Shown: one piece after another, positions 16,626 through 25,708 of the stretch
How the letters are laid out: every line of letters begins with the position of its first letter
How positions within the stretch are numbered: position 1 is the first letter of the stretch
Assembly (NCBI GenBank): GCA_017525525.1
Contig: JAFXSQ010000023.1
Coordinates: forward strand, 1 to 59,919
Source: Lachnospiraceae bacterium
Lineage (GTDB): Bacteria; Bacillota; Clostridia; Lachnospirales; Lachnospiraceae
Reading direction: 5' to 3'
Length of the DNA stretch: 59,919 nt
Program-made: the position numbers and the translations under genes
The notes under the pieces: model-generated
What the model saw: only the letters and a program-made list of their open reading frames with translations
The model's database searches: none
What the model was told of the DNA's origin: nothing

Positions 16626-17868
16626 CAGGATAGTAATTACAGGTATGGGCGCGGTTACGCCCTGCGGAATAGGTGTAGATGATTTCTGGGCAGGACTGGT
16701 TAAGGGCGAGAGCGCAGTCGGAAGGATAAGCTCCTTTGACGCATCGGCTCTTCCGGTTCAGATTGCAGCTGAGATAAAAGATTTTGATCCGCTTAGATTT
16801 ATGGATAAGAAGCACACGAGGGAGCTTGCACCGTTTATGCAGTATGCTTTTGCGGCTGCAACCGAAGCTTTAGAGGATGCGGGTATATCCGGTGTGGCCG
16901 AGGAGAGAAGCATTCCATCGGACAGGATAGGCATATCCTTCGGAACCGCATTTGCGGGCTTTTCGGAGATTGCACAGACACAGGACGGTATCAGCAAGGG
17001 TGAGCACAGTAAGGTCAGCCCGCGCTTTGTGCCGAAGGTAATAGGCAATATAGCGGCGGCACAGATAGCTATAGCAAAGGGCTTTACCGGTCCTTCGATG
17101 ACCGTAACCACTGCGTGCTCATCGGGAGCGGACGCCATAACAAACGGTGCCATGCTGTTAAAGTCGGGCGATGCGGATGTGATGATATGTGTCGGCGCGG
17201 AGGCTGCAACCTGTGCGCTGAATATACTTGGGCTTTCCGGAGCGCATGCTTTGTCAACTGCAAATGAGATACCCGAGAAGGCATCACGCCCCTTTGACGA
17301 AGGCAGAAACGGCTTCGTTATGGGAGAGGGAGGCGGAGCCATAATCATAGAGACAGAGGAGCATGCAAAGGCTCGCGGTGCCAAGATACATGCTGTTCTT
17401 CTTGCATGCGCCAACAGCACGGACGGTTACCATGTGACCTCACCTCATCCGGACGGAATAGGCGCGATACAGTGCATGGAAAGCTGTATAAGGAAGGCAG
17501 GGCTTAAGGTTACCGATGTGGATTATATCAATGCGCACGGAACCTCCACGCCGGTGGGCGATGTGATTGAGACCAGGGCAATTCATACCCTTTTCGGTGA
17601 GCATGCGGATAAGCTTATGGTTTCTTCGACAAAGGGAACCACCGGTCATATGATGGGAGCGGGCGGAGTGACTGAGGTTATAGCATGCGTGAAGGCAATA
17701 CAGGAGGGAATAGTTCCTCCCACAGTTAATTTAGAGACACCGGACGACAAGTGCGACCTTGATTATGTTCCCTTAAAGGCAAGAAAGGCAGATGTTAAGG
17801 TTGCCATGTCCAACGCGTTTGGCTTCGGCGGACAGAATTCGAGCGTACTTGTGGGAAAATATCAGTAG
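16618..17868 (+). CDS. fabF: 3-oxoacyl-ACP synthase II (KAS II)
   Basis: A 416-aa condensing enzyme with a full Cys-His-His triad: Cys167 in TACSSGAD, His307 in NAHGTSTP and His344 in GTTGHMMG. KAS II extends acyl-ACP by condensation with malonyl-ACP. It overlaps the acyl-CoA synthetase gene by 8 bases and abuts the TraX gene. No acpP, fabD, fabG or fabZ is here, so this is probably a specialised second KAS acting with the acyl-CoA synthetase and not the housekeeping fab cluster. It is co-regulated through the operator at 14888. Confidence 0.93.
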   Translation: MSDRIVITGMGAVTPCGIGVDDFWAGLVKGESAVGRISSFDASALPVQIAAEIKDFDPLRFMDKKHTRELAPFMQYAFAAATEALEDAGISGVAEERSIPSDRIGISFGTAFAGFSEIAQTQDGISKGEHSKVSPRFVPKVIGNIAAAQIAIAKGFTGPSMTVTTACSSGADAITNGAMLLKSGDADVMICVGAEAATCALNILGLSGAHALSTANEIPEKASRPFDEGRNGFVMGEGGGAIIIETEEHAKARGAKIHAVLLACANSTDGYHVTSPHPDGIGAIQCMESCIRKAGLKVTDVDYINAHGTSTPVGDVIETRAIHTLFGEHADKLMVSSTKGTTGHMMGAGGVTEVIACVKAIQEGIVPPTVNLETPDDKCDLDYVPLKARKADVKVAMSNAFGFGGQNSSVLVGKYQ

Positions 17869-18699
17869 ATGACTAATGTATTAGATAAAACTGAAAGCAA
17901 GGGCTTGAGCGGAAGCATACTGAAGATAATAGCCTGTGTGACCATGTTTATTGATCACACGGCTTTTTCTATTGTGCGTCAGATGCAGCTTGGAGATACG
18001 ACTAATTTTGATTCGAACGGAGAACTCATAAAGAACGGAATATATTATCTCTTTCATGTGATGAGAGGGATTGGCCGGATAGCATTCCCTATATTCATAT
18101 TCATGCTTATCGAGGGATACTTCCATACCGATAACAGATGGCTGTATCTGCTCAGGATGGCAGTTTTCGCCATAATCTCCGAGGTGCCTTATGATGTGGC
18201 CTTTAATCTGACGCAGAGGCAGATGCTCGAAGGAAAGTTTATCGAGTTTACGGATCAAAATGTATTCTTTACGCTTTTCCTGGGGCTGCTTGCGGTTATT
18301 ATATCGGATACGCTTCTTTCACTGGATATCGATATAATGCTGAAGCTGGTGCTTTCCGGGGCTTTTGCGGTGGGACTGGCGGCGATAGCTTATTTTATGA
18401 AGACGGACTACGATGCAGTGGGAGTGTGCGCGATAGAGGCTGCATACCTGTTCAGGAAATCGGTTAAGATAATTGGCTATGAGGAGGAGTACCCCATAAG
18501 ATGCAACGTAATTTTTGCGGGTTTGATATGCACGATTCTGCTTTTTTCGGGCGTTAAGGAAGTATTTGCTTATGCAATCCTGCCGTTATGCGCGCTCTAC
18601 AACGGCAAACGCGGGCAATATATGAAGTATACATTCTATGTTTTTTATCCTTTACACCTGCTGATACTCGGTTTGATTAAGTTTATTATGTTTGAGTGA
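17869..18699 (+). CDS. TraX family membrane protein
   Basis: A 276-aa polytopic membrane protein starting directly after the fabF stop. The opening LKIIACVTMFIDHTA and the GRIAFPIFIFMLIEGY segment are the hallmarks of the TraX family, with about eight hydrophobic segments. F-plasmid TraX N-acetylates pilin; chromosomal TraX proteins in Clostridia are of unknown function but are thought to be membrane acyl-group transferases. In this operon it follows acyl activation and elongation genes, which makes acylation of a surface molecule a reasonable hypothesis. Confidence 0.85.
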   Translation: MTNVLDKTESKGLSGSILKIIACVTMFIDHTAFSIVRQMQLGDTTNFDSNGELIKNGIYYLFHVMRGIGRIAFPIFIFMLIEGYFHTDNRWLYLLRMAVFAIISEVPYDVAFNLTQRQMLEGKFIEFTDQNVFFTLFLGLLAVIISDTLLSLDIDIMLKLVLSGAFAVGLAAIAYFMKTDYDAVGVCAIEAAYLFRKSVKIIGYEEEYPIRCNVIFAGLICTILLFSGVKEVFAYAILPLCALYNGKRGQYMKYTFYVFYPLHLLILGLIKFIMFE

Positions 18700-18741
18700 G
18701 TGTGGTTGGAACTTATGCGATTAAAGAAAAAAGCCGTGTGG

Positions 18742-18925
18742 GCTAACAAAGCTGTGGGAAAACGGCATGTTGTTAGCTGAATAGAGCAAAATAATGAGAG
18801 GAAGTGTGCTTGGCGGCTAACAAAAATGCGCGAAAGAGACTTGTTGTTAGCTGTAAAGGTAGCGCAGAGGGCGGAAAACAAGTTAAAAGGCTAACAAATG
18901 AACGAAAAAGAGGTCTGTTGTTAGC
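18742..18925. repeat. Three hairpins at exact 74-bp period
   Basis: GCTAACAA-N20-TTGTTAGC occurs at 18742-18777, 18816-18851 and 18890-18925. Each unit is exactly 36 bases, each spacer exactly 38, and the period is 74. Only the ends (GCTAACAAA and TGTTGTTAGC) and a central GAAA/GAAAAA are conserved. 74 bp is close to seven helical turns. No ORF covers them; the rest of 18700-19164 is AT-rich leader of the foldase gene with a small hairpin GTGCG-cggata-CGCAC at 19098-19113. Confidence 0.85.
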
Positions 18926-19164
18926 TTAAGGCATGAAAATGGTGGTTTTGACGTAAATATTGACTGAATGCTATTATTATATAGGAATAGGATATGCAGG
19001 ATATTGGCAGAATATATGACGAGAGCTCGTGAATATTTCGTGAATTCGTCAATTTTGCACTTTATTTTTGGAATGAAGTGTGATATAAGTATGTAGTTGT
19101 GCGCGGATACGCACGGCGCTTTAGAAATATTAGGCAATAATAAGTTTCAGAAAGGAATACAGCA

Positions 19165-20268
19165 ATGAAGAAGAGCATTAAAAGAGTGCTTGCGGCTGCA
19201 CTCATCGGGATCGGAACATTAGGACTTTGCGGATGTGGCGGCAAGGTGAACGGCGTAAATGTAAACAAGATGATAGACAAGTTTTCTTCCTACGGCAATC
19301 CGGGGAATTACAAGGCTATTGAGTATAATCTCACAACCACGACTGTGGATGATGATATGGTTCAGTCCCAGATTGATTACATGATCAGTCAGAGTACTAC
19401 TACGGAAGAGGTTACAAGCGGAACCGTTGCTACGGGCGACACGGTCAACATAGACTTTGTCGGAACCATAGACGGTGAAGAGTTCCAAGGCGGTAACACC
19501 AACGGAAAGGGCTATGAATTAACACTCGGTTCGGGATCTTTTATCCCGGGATTTGAGGATCAGGTTGCAGGTCATAATGTAGGCGAAACGTTTGATGTCA
19601 AGGCAACCTTCCCGGAGGATTATAAGAGTACTGACATTGCGGGAAAGGATGCAGTGTTCTCTGTAACAATCAATTCTATAAAGAAAACAGTTACTCCCGA
19701 ATACAATGATGAATTTGTAAAGGCCAATTCAGAGTATAAGACGGTTGCTGAGTTTGAAGCAGGCTTAAAGCAGGATATGACTGACTACTATGCAAAGACC
19801 GACAAGAATGCCAACAGATCCGCAGTTATCACAGCGCTTGTTGAACAGACAACGGTTGATAAGTTCCCGGAGCAGGAGACTGAGGAGCTGCTTAAGAAGA
19901 CCATGGACAGAATCGATAATATGGCAGCGCAGTACGGTAAGGACACAGCAACCTATGTGACTACTTATCTCGGTTATTCAAGTGAGGATGCCTTCAAGAC
20001 CTATGTAAAGGGTGTCGTTGAGGATCACATTAAGGAAAAGATTGCTATATGCTCGGTGGCAAAGAGCGAGAACAAGACGGTTAACAACAAAGAGGTTGAG
20101 GATTATATCCAGACCATGATGGATGATTACGGTTATGATGATAGGGAAGCGGTATTAGAGGATTACACAGAGGAGGACCTCGTGTATTATGCGCTTGAGG
20201 ATAAGATTTGCACATACCTCTTAGAGGTGGTTCCTCCGACGGTTGCGACGGATACTGATGCCGAGTAA
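19165..20268 (+). CDS. Lipidated trigger-factor-like peptidyl-prolyl isomerase
   Basis: A 367-aa protein with a signal peptide ending in lipobox LGLCGC, so it is membrane-anchored on the outside. An FKBP-type isomerase domain (about 85-180, with the GSFIPGFEDQVAGHNVGE stretch typical of trigger factor) is followed by a helical trigger-factor C-terminal domain. The ribosome-binding N-domain of true trigger factor is absent. It is therefore probably a foldase for secreted proteins and not the ribosomal chaperone. It ends 141 bases before hup and is preceded by the 74-bp-period hairpins. Confidence 0.85.
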   Translation: MKKSIKRVLAAALIGIGTLGLCGCGGKVNGVNVNKMIDKFSSYGNPGNYKAIEYNLTTTTVDDDMVQSQIDYMISQSTTTEEVTSGTVATGDTVNIDFVGTIDGEEFQGGNTNGKGYELTLGSGSFIPGFEDQVAGHNVGETFDVKATFPEDYKSTDIAGKDAVFSVTINSIKKTVTPEYNDEFVKANSEYKTVAEFEAGLKQDMTDYYAKTDKNANRSAVITALVEQTTVDKFPEQETEELLKKTMDRIDNMAAQYGKDTATYVTTYLGYSSEDAFKTYVKGVVEDHIKEKIAICSVAKSENKTVNNKEVEDYIQTMMDDYGYDDREAVLEDYTEEDLVYYALEDKICTYLLEVVPPTVATDTDAE

Positions 20269-20332
20269 GCCCAAAAAATAGACATTTTTGAAAAAAAAAT
20301 TACGAAAAATGCCGTAAAATAGTAATTTTCTA

Positions 20333-20361
20333 TTGCTAAAGTGTTAACAATGTAGTAAAAT
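20333..20361 (+). promoter_or_regulatory. Sigma-A promoter of the HU gene
   Basis: TTGCTA (20333-20338), 17-base spacer, TAAAAT (20356-20361), giving a leader of about 40 bases. Confidence 0.7.
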
Positions 20362-20409
20362 CAATATATCGGCGAGACCGAAAGAATACATCAAAAGGAG
20401 ATTAGGACA

Positions 20410-20712
20410 ATGAATAAGACAGAGCTTGCAGCAGCAATTGCTTTGGAGGCAGGTCTTTCTAAGAAGGATTCCGAGGCAGCAGTTAAGGCATTTGTTAAGG
20501 TTGTATCTGAGGAGCTTCAGAAGAAGGAGAAGGTTCAGCTTATCGGCTTCGGTACCTTTGAGGTAGGCGAGAGAAAGGCTAGAACAGCTAGAAATCCCCA
20601 GACCGGCGAGGCTATAAAGATTAAGGCAGCAGCAGTGCCGAAGTTCAAGGCAGGCAAGGCTTTAAAGGAGCTTGTTAACAGCAAGCCGAAGAAGTCCGCA
20701 AAGAAGAAGTAA
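20410..20712 (+). CDS. hup: DNA-binding protein HU
   Basis: 100 aa, the usual HU length plus a short basic tail. The dimerisation helix MNKTELAAAIA start, the GFGTFEVGERKARTARNPQ arm and the VPKFKAGKALKE end are all canonical, with a KPKKSAKKK extension. HU bends and compacts DNA and supports recombination and replication. AAAAGGAG precedes the ATG; the gene has its own promoter and terminator. Confidence 0.96.
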   Translation: MNKTELAAAIALEAGLSKKDSEAAVKAFVKVVSEELQKKEKVQLIGFGTFEVGERKARTARNPQTGEAIKIKAAAVPKFKAGKALKELVNSKPKKSAKKK

Positions 20713-20727
20713 TAACTCCTTGTAAAG

Positions 20728-20754
20728 GCGCCCCGTATTAGCGGGGCGTCTTTC
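20728..20754 (+). terminator. Intrinsic terminator of hup
   Basis: GGCGCCCCG and CGGGGCGTC pair around a TATTAG loop, followed by TTTC. Confidence 0.85.
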
Positions 20755-20761
20755 ATTAGTT

Positions 20762-20841
20762 TATGCACACGACCGCGCAAAGTGGTTTTTCACTTTGCGG
20801 CGCGCGGTCGGCGCAATGCTCGGCGCGCGACGTTGTCTACA
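20762..20841 (+). repeat. GC-rich hairpin repeat (TATGCACACG type)
   Basis: It begins TATGCACACG, as does the tandem repeat at 46158, and like it follows a terminator. GACCGCG (20771-20777) pairs with CGCGGTC (20803-20809), and CGCAAAGTG (20776-20784) with CACTTTGCG (20791-20799). A further GC-rich segment with repeated GGCGCG words follows. No ORF. Confidence 0.6.
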
Positions 20842-20915
20842 CAAATGATATAAAGGTCTCGATTATATAAATAAATAACGGATAAATAAAGGATAGGAAA
20901 AGATAGGGAAAGAAT

Positions 20916-22829
20916 ATGCCATATACTGATTATGAAAAAGCGCAGAAACAGGGAGTAAAAGCGTTAAGAACTGCTATAGTAAAGGGAGAGAATGAGTATC
21001 TCCCGGTTTTAGATGAGATATTAGATGGTGTTGACATAGTAGGGGAGCAGCTGCTCGGCTTATACGATATACCGCTTGACAGGGTGGTGGGAACGAGCAC
21101 GCACGGGCGCACCTATGCATTTGCCAATAACTTCATGCCCATACTCGACTTAAAAAGTGAGTTCGGAGCAAAGTGGACAGCCCTTTGCGACAGCCAGATT
21201 GAAGAGGGAATCCATGAGCCGATTAAGGTCTTTGAGTACATGGCGAATTACTATGTGGTTGAGGGCAACAAGAGGGTGTCGGTCCTCAAATATTTTGAGG
21301 CTGCGACCATACCGGCCATCGTCACAAGAAAGATACCGAAGCTCACCGATGATCTTCAGGTTAAAATATATTACGAGTACATGGATTGTTTTAAGTACAC
21401 AGGGATAAACTATCTTTGGTTTTCGCAGGAGGGCTGCTTCAAGAGACTTCTTGAGCTTACCTCAGAGAATCCCAAGGCAGTGTGGACGGAGGATCAGAGG
21501 AAGGATTTCGGCTCGTTTAACCACAGGTTCAGCTCAGCCATAAAGAGCATGGGAGCGCAGAAGCTTCACATGCCGGTGAGCGAGGCGCTGCTTGTGTTTA
21601 TCGATATATTCGGGTACGATGAGGTCAAGAACCTGACAGAGGCGGAGCTTAAAACAAAGATAAGCACGCTATGGGAGGAATTTGAGGCTGAAGCAAAGGG
21701 CAGGGAGCTGACATTGCAGATGGAGCCGGCAAAGCAGGGAAGGAAGAACCTGATTGACTATTTCTTCTCGCCGTCGCAAAAGAAGGTTACGGTTGGCTTT
21801 ATCTTCGACAAGGATCCGAAGAATTCGGACTGGCTTTATGCGCATGAGCTCGGAAGGCTTTACTTAGAGGAGCATCATCCGGATACAATCAAGACTCTCG
21901 AGGCACATAATCTTAATGATGATGCAGAGATCACAACGGCGATAGACGGAATGATAGCAGAGGGAGCGAGCATAATATTTACAACCTCTTCGAGGATGGA
22001 GGCGGTATCATTAAAGGCGGCGGCCAACAACCCGAAGGTCACTATATTGAATTGTTCCATAGAGACGAGGCACAGGGTAATGAGAACCTACTACGCAAGG
22101 CTTTATGAGGTAAAGTTCCTCTCGGGCATGATTGCGGGTGCTTTGACAAAAAGCGGTCGTATAGGTTACCTGGCCGATTATCCGATAAAGGGCATGCCGG
22201 CGAACATTAATGCATTTGCTTTGGGCGCAAGGATGATGAATCCCGAGGCGAAGGTTTTCCTTGAGTGGACTAAGATAAAGGGCTCGTCGAGAGAGCTTGC
22301 GATAGAGCATTTTAAGAGACATGAGGTTCATTACATATCAGATCAGGATATGATAAAGCCAAACGAAGAGGGAAGGCTTTACGGACTTTATCACTTAGAC
22401 AATGACGGATTGAGGAACATAGCCATGCCCGTTTATAACTGGGGCGTGTTCTATGATAAGCTTATCGACAGCATTAAGTCGGGAGCGTACGAGCAGGAGG
22501 ACGATAAGGACGAGAAGGCCATCAATTACTGGTGGGGACTTTCGGCCGGTGTGGTGGATATAATTCTTTCACAGAAGCTTCCGGACGGCACGAGACAGCT
22601 TGTTGACCTGATGAAGGAGCTTATCGTGGAGGGGAAGTTCAATCCCTTCTCCGGCACATTTCGCTCACAGGATGAGCTGATAAGGAATAATGACGACAAG
22701 GAGGGGCTCACACCGGAGGAGATACTGGACATGAACTATCTCGCGGAGAATGTAGTGGGCTCGATACCGGAGATAGATATGCTCGACGATGCCGCAAGGG
22801 CAATCGTGGAGATCAAGGGTGTAGATTAG
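20916..22829 (+). CDS. ParB-like / BMP-type binding protein fusion
   Basis: A 637-aa cytoplasmic protein; no signal peptide. Residues about 50-140 fit the ParB/sulfiredoxin fold: a start like IPLDRVV, then SQIEEGIHEPIKVFEY and YYVVEGNKRVSVLKYF, matching the ParB motif of partner-proposing and the G-N-K-R catalytic-like loop. Residues about 288-550 are a BMP/PnrA-type ligand-binding domain (VTVGFIFDKDP start, IIFTTSSRMEA, GYLADYPIKG). BMP domains normally bind nucleosides outside the cell for an ABC importer. Here the domain is fused to a ParB-like module in the cytoplasm with no transporter nearby, suggesting a nucleoside-like sensor. The start has AGGGAAAG upstream. Confidence 0.75.
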   Translation: MPYTDYEKAQKQGVKALRTAIVKGENEYLPVLDEILDGVDIVGEQLLGLYDIPLDRVVGTSTHGRTYAFANNFMPILDLKSEFGAKWTALCDSQIEEGIHEPIKVFEYMANYYVVEGNKRVSVLKYFEAATIPAIVTRKIPKLTDDLQVKIYYEYMDCFKYTGINYLWFSQEGCFKRLLELTSENPKAVWTEDQRKDFGSFNHRFSSAIKSMGAQKLHMPVSEALLVFIDIFGYDEVKNLTEAELKTKISTLWEEFEAEAKGRELTLQMEPAKQGRKNLIDYFFSPSQKKVTVGFIFDKDPKNSDWLYAHELGRLYLEEHHPDTIKTLEAHNLNDDAEITTAIDGMIAEGASIIFTTSSRMEAVSLKAAANNPKVTILNCSIETRHRVMRTYYARLYEVKFLSGMIAGALTKSGRIGYLADYPIKGMPANINAFALGARMMNPEAKVFLEWTKIKGSSRELAIEHFKRHEVHYISDQDMIKPNEEGRLYGLYHLDNDGLRNIAMPVYNWGVFYDKLIDSIKSGAYEQEDDKDEKAINYWWGLSAGVVDIILSQKLPDGTRQLVDLMKELIVEGKFNPFSGTFRSQDELIRNNDDKEGLTPEEILDMNYLAENVVGSIPEIDMLDDAARAIVEIKGVD

Positions 22830-22837
22830 TGAAAGTG

Positions 22838-23016
22838 ATAAGATTCTTCGGGAAAAAGAGGAAGTATTGACACAGTGTCATCCTGAACGAAGTGACGCAG
22901 ACCGTAATGCGAAGCGTTACGGTGCCGGCCTTCGATGTCATAAGGAATCCACCGCAAGCGGTACCCCTTATGACGAAATGCGAGGGCTTGCGAAGCAACA
23001 GGAAGGGTCTTAAAAG
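22838..23016 (+). repeat. Class II composite hairpin repeat
   Basis: It opens GATTCTTCGGG, carries the hairpin ACCGTAATGC (22901-22910) / GCGTTACGGT (22914-22923) and a TCATAAGG...CCTTATGA hairpin with ACCGC-aa-GCGGT at its core, and ends GAAGGGTCTTA. A nearly identical inverted copy is at 38014-38165. Its end meets the ribosome site of the phosphoesterase gene. This gap contains no gene. Confidence 0.88.
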
Positions 23017-23025
23017 GGGATTGCA

Positions 23026-23622
23026 ATGAAAGTTCTGCTGCTTGCGGACGAGGAGTCTAAGTTTTACTGGGATTTCTTTGAGAAAAGTAAATTAGAGGGC
23101 ATAGACCTGATAGTGTCCTGCGGGGATTTGTCACCGCATTTCCTGTCATTTATGGCGACCTTTGCGAAGTGTCCGGTGCTTTATGTGCATGGGAATCACG
23201 ATCACTGCTATGACGAGACGCCGCCTGACGGATGCGTGTGCATAGATGATAAGATTTATGAGTACCAAGGACATTATATAGCGGGGCTCGGAGGCAGCAT
23301 GGCTTATAACGGGGGTAATTACCAGTATACCGAGAGAGCCATGAACCTCAGGGTAACAAAGCTTCTGATTAGGATGAAGCTCAAACGCATTAAGAAGCTG
23401 GACCTTTTTGTGGCGCACTCGCCGGCTTACAAGCTGAACGACAGTGACGATTTGCCACACACGGGCTTTGCCGCATTTTACAGGATTCTTGACAAGGTTA
23501 AGCCTGCGGTTTTCGCGCACGGACATGTGCATATTAATTATGGGCGTGACTTTAAGAGAGATTCGGATTATAATGGGGTGCGTGTTGTGAACGCATTTGA
23601 AAGATATATAATAGAGATTTAG
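23026..23622 (+). CDS. Metallophosphoesterase
   Basis: A 198-aa calcineurin-like phosphoesterase. Metal-binding blocks are visible in order: CGDLSPH, GNHDHC, AHSPAYK and HGHVH near the C-terminus. The usual first D-x-H block near the start is altered to LLLADEESKFYW, so one metal ligand may differ. It probably hydrolyses a phosphodiester or phosphoprotein in the cytoplasm; the substrate is unknown. It sits directly behind a class II repeat and upstream of citrate synthase, same strand. Confidence 0.85.
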   Translation: MKVLLLADEESKFYWDFFEKSKLEGIDLIVSCGDLSPHFLSFMATFAKCPVLYVHGNHDHCYDETPPDGCVCIDDKIYEYQGHYIAGLGGSMAYNGGNYQYTERAMNLRVTKLLIRMKLKRIKKLDLFVAHSPAYKLNDSDDLPHTGFAAFYRILDKVKPAVFAHGHVHINYGRDFKRDSDYNGVRVVNAFERYIIEI

Positions 23623-23711
23623 TTGACTTAGGGGCTTTAGCGCAAAAGACGCTATACGCCGAAACCTTTCGTAATAAAGAAACAATAATATACAATAAGG
23701 GAGAGAGTGAC

Positions 23712-25067
23712 ATGGCTGAAACAGGAATGGACAGGCTTATCAACAGATATGTGGACTTCTGCAACGATACCTGCAGGATAGACCTTAATCTGTACGAGGA
23801 ATACAACGTAAAAAGAGGTTTGAGAGACTCAAACGGACGAGGCGTATTGACCGGACTTACCGAGGTTTCGGATGTAAACGGCTTTAAGGTGGTGGACGGA
23901 AACCGTGTGCCCATGCCCGGTAAGCTTTATTTTCGCGGTTATGAGATAGAGGAGCTTGTCAGCGGAGCCGGCGGGACCAACCACGGCTTTGAGGAGATAA
24001 CCTTCCTGCTTTTGTTCGGCGATTTGCCGACCAAGGAGGAGCTTGCCGCATTTATGGAGGTGCTCGGTGAGTTAAGGCAGCTTCCGGAGTCATTTAACCG
24101 TGATGTCATAATGAAGGCGCCGAGCCGCGACATGATGAACGTGCTTCAGAAGTGCGTGCTGACACTCTACTCCTATGACGAGGATCCGAATAATTTAGAC
24201 ATAAAAAATGTATTGATGCAGAGCTTGAAGCTTATTGCGCAGCTTCCGGTAATGGCGGCCTACGGTTACCAGGCTTACAGGCATTATTACCTTGAGAAGA
24301 GCCTTGTTATCCATAGGCCGAAGCCGGAGCTTTCGACGGCCGAGAACCTGCTCAGATTGCTCAGAACCGACGGAAAGTACACCGAGCTTGAGGCAAAGGT
24401 GCTTGATGTGTGTCTTATAATACACGCTGAGCACGGCGGCGGTAACAATTCTACATTTACAACTCATGTGCTCACTTCATCGGGCACCGATACATATTCG
24501 ACAATAGCCGCGTCCCTCGGTTCTCTTAAGGGCCCCCGTCACGGTGGTGCGAACATCAAGGTTCAGCAGATGTTCAACGATCTTAAGGAAAATGTACGAG
24601 ACTGGGAGAATGAGGATGAGCTCAAAGCTTATCTTCAGGGTCTGCTCGACAAGAAGGGATTTGACCACTCGGGGCTTATCTACGGTATGGGACATGCGGT
24701 CTACAGTGAGTCCGACCCGAGAGCGGTAATCTTAAAGTCTTATGCCAAGAAGCTTGCGGAGGAGAAGGAGTATTACGACGAATTTGCGCTTTATGACAGA
24801 GTTGAGAGGATAGCTTCGGAGCTTATAGCAAAGAATCGCAAGATATTCAAGGGCGTGTGCGCAAATGTGGACTTCTACAGCGGCTTCGTGTACAGCATGC
24901 TAAAGCTGCCGATGGAGATATTTACACCTATATTCGCTATCTCGCGTATATCGGGATGGTCTGCTCACAGGATAGAGGAGCTTGTAAACAACGGTAAGAT
25001 AATACGTCCGGCGTACAAGTACGTGGGTACTCATCAGGAGTATACGCCGCTTGACAAGAGACAGTAG
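23712..25067 (+). CDS. gltA: Citrate synthase
   Basis: A 451-aa citrate/2-methylcitrate synthase, in the usual size range with an N-terminal extension. Catalytic elements are visible: HAEHGGGNNSTF with the first His, GMGHAVYSESDPR with the second, and an Asp in VDFYSGFVY. It condenses acetyl-CoA with oxaloacetate and feeds 2-oxoglutarate/glutamate synthesis in an anaerobe lacking a full cycle. GGGAGAGAGTG precedes the ATG. No aconitase or isocitrate dehydrogenase gene follows; the next gene, 22 bases downstream, is a flavin reductase. Confidence 0.93.
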   Translation: MAETGMDRLINRYVDFCNDTCRIDLNLYEEYNVKRGLRDSNGRGVLTGLTEVSDVNGFKVVDGNRVPMPGKLYFRGYEIEELVSGAGGTNHGFEEITFLLLFGDLPTKEELAAFMEVLGELRQLPESFNRDVIMKAPSRDMMNVLQKCVLTLYSYDEDPNNLDIKNVLMQSLKLIAQLPVMAAYGYQAYRHYYLEKSLVIHRPKPELSTAENLLRLLRTDGKYTELEAKVLDVCLIIHAEHGGGNNSTFTTHVLTSSGTDTYSTIAASLGSLKGPRHGGANIKVQQMFNDLKENVRDWENEDELKAYLQGLLDKKGFDHSGLIYGMGHAVYSESDPRAVILKSYAKKLAEEKEYYDEFALYDRVERIASELIAKNRKIFKGVCANVDFYSGFVYSMLKLPMEIFTPIFAISRISGWSAHRIEELVNNGKIIRPAYKYVGTHQEYTPLDKRQ

Positions 25068-25089
25068 CGCGGCGCTCCGGTGGTAATAT

Positions 25090-25701
25090 ATGAAGAAGGT
25101 TTGGAAGCCCGGAAATATGCTTTATCCGGTTCCGGCGGTAATGGTGACGGTCGGAGAGCAAAAATCGGGAGTCGAGAGAGATAATATAATAACTGTTGCA
25201 TGGGCCGGTACGGTAAACTCCGATCCGCCCATGGTATCAATATCTGTCAGGAAATCAAGGTATTCGCATGAATTGCTTGCGGCAAGCGGAGAATTCGCTA
25301 TAAATCTGGTTACGGAAGGGCTTTGCAGGGCAATGGATTATTGCGGCGTGAAGAGCGGTCGTGATACGGATAAGTTCGAAGCTTGCAGACTTACACGCGG
25401 TAAGGCGGAAACTATAGGGGTTCCGTTGATTGAGGAGAGTCCGGTGAACATTGAATGCAGGGTAAAGCAGGTTGTAGAGCTTGGCTCACATGATATGTTC
25501 ATTGCCGAGGTGACGGCAGTTCAGGTTGATGAGGCCTTTATTGACGAAAAGGGGCTTCTTGATATGTCGCGCATGAAGCTTATAGCCTATAATCACGGTG
25601 AGTACAATGCCCTGGGCGCCAAGATTGGAAGCTTCGGATACAGCGTGAGAAAAAAGAAGAATAATCATAAATCGGGACAGGGCAAAAAAAGAAAGAAATG
25701 A
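25090..25701 (+). CDS. Flavin reductase-like FMN-binding protein
   Basis: A 203-aa protein of the flavin-reductase/flavoredoxin family: AWAGTVNSDPPMVSISVRKS and the later SPVNIECRV are typical of the FMN-binding split barrel. Family members reduce FMN or carry electrons. The C-terminal 20 residues are strongly basic (KKKNNHKSGQGKKRKK), an unusual tail that might bind nucleic acid. It is 22 bases after citrate synthase and 7 bases before the cobI-like gene, so probably one operon. Confidence 0.85.
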   Translation: MKKVWKPGNMLYPVPAVMVTVGEQKSGVERDNIITVAWAGTVNSDPPMVSISVRKSRYSHELLAASGEFAINLVTEGLCRAMDYCGVKSGRDTDKFEACRLTRGKAETIGVPLIEESPVNIECRVKQVVELGSHDMFIAEVTAVQVDEAFIDEKGLLDMSRMKLIAYNHGEYNALGAKIGSFGYSVRKKKNNHKSGQGKKRKK

Positions 25702-25708
25702 GAAAGCA

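Noticed and set aside
18742-18925. CRISPR array or integron attC sites
   Set aside because: The 36/38-base spacing looks CRISPR-like, but the repeat interiors differ widely and no cas gene is present. The ends resemble attC arms (GTTAGC/GCTAAC), yet do not fit the 7-base attC core consensus and no integrase or cassettes are nearby.
22813-23026. Minus-strand ORFs of 61 and 66 aa
   Set aside because: They are translations of the class II repeat between two plus-strand genes.
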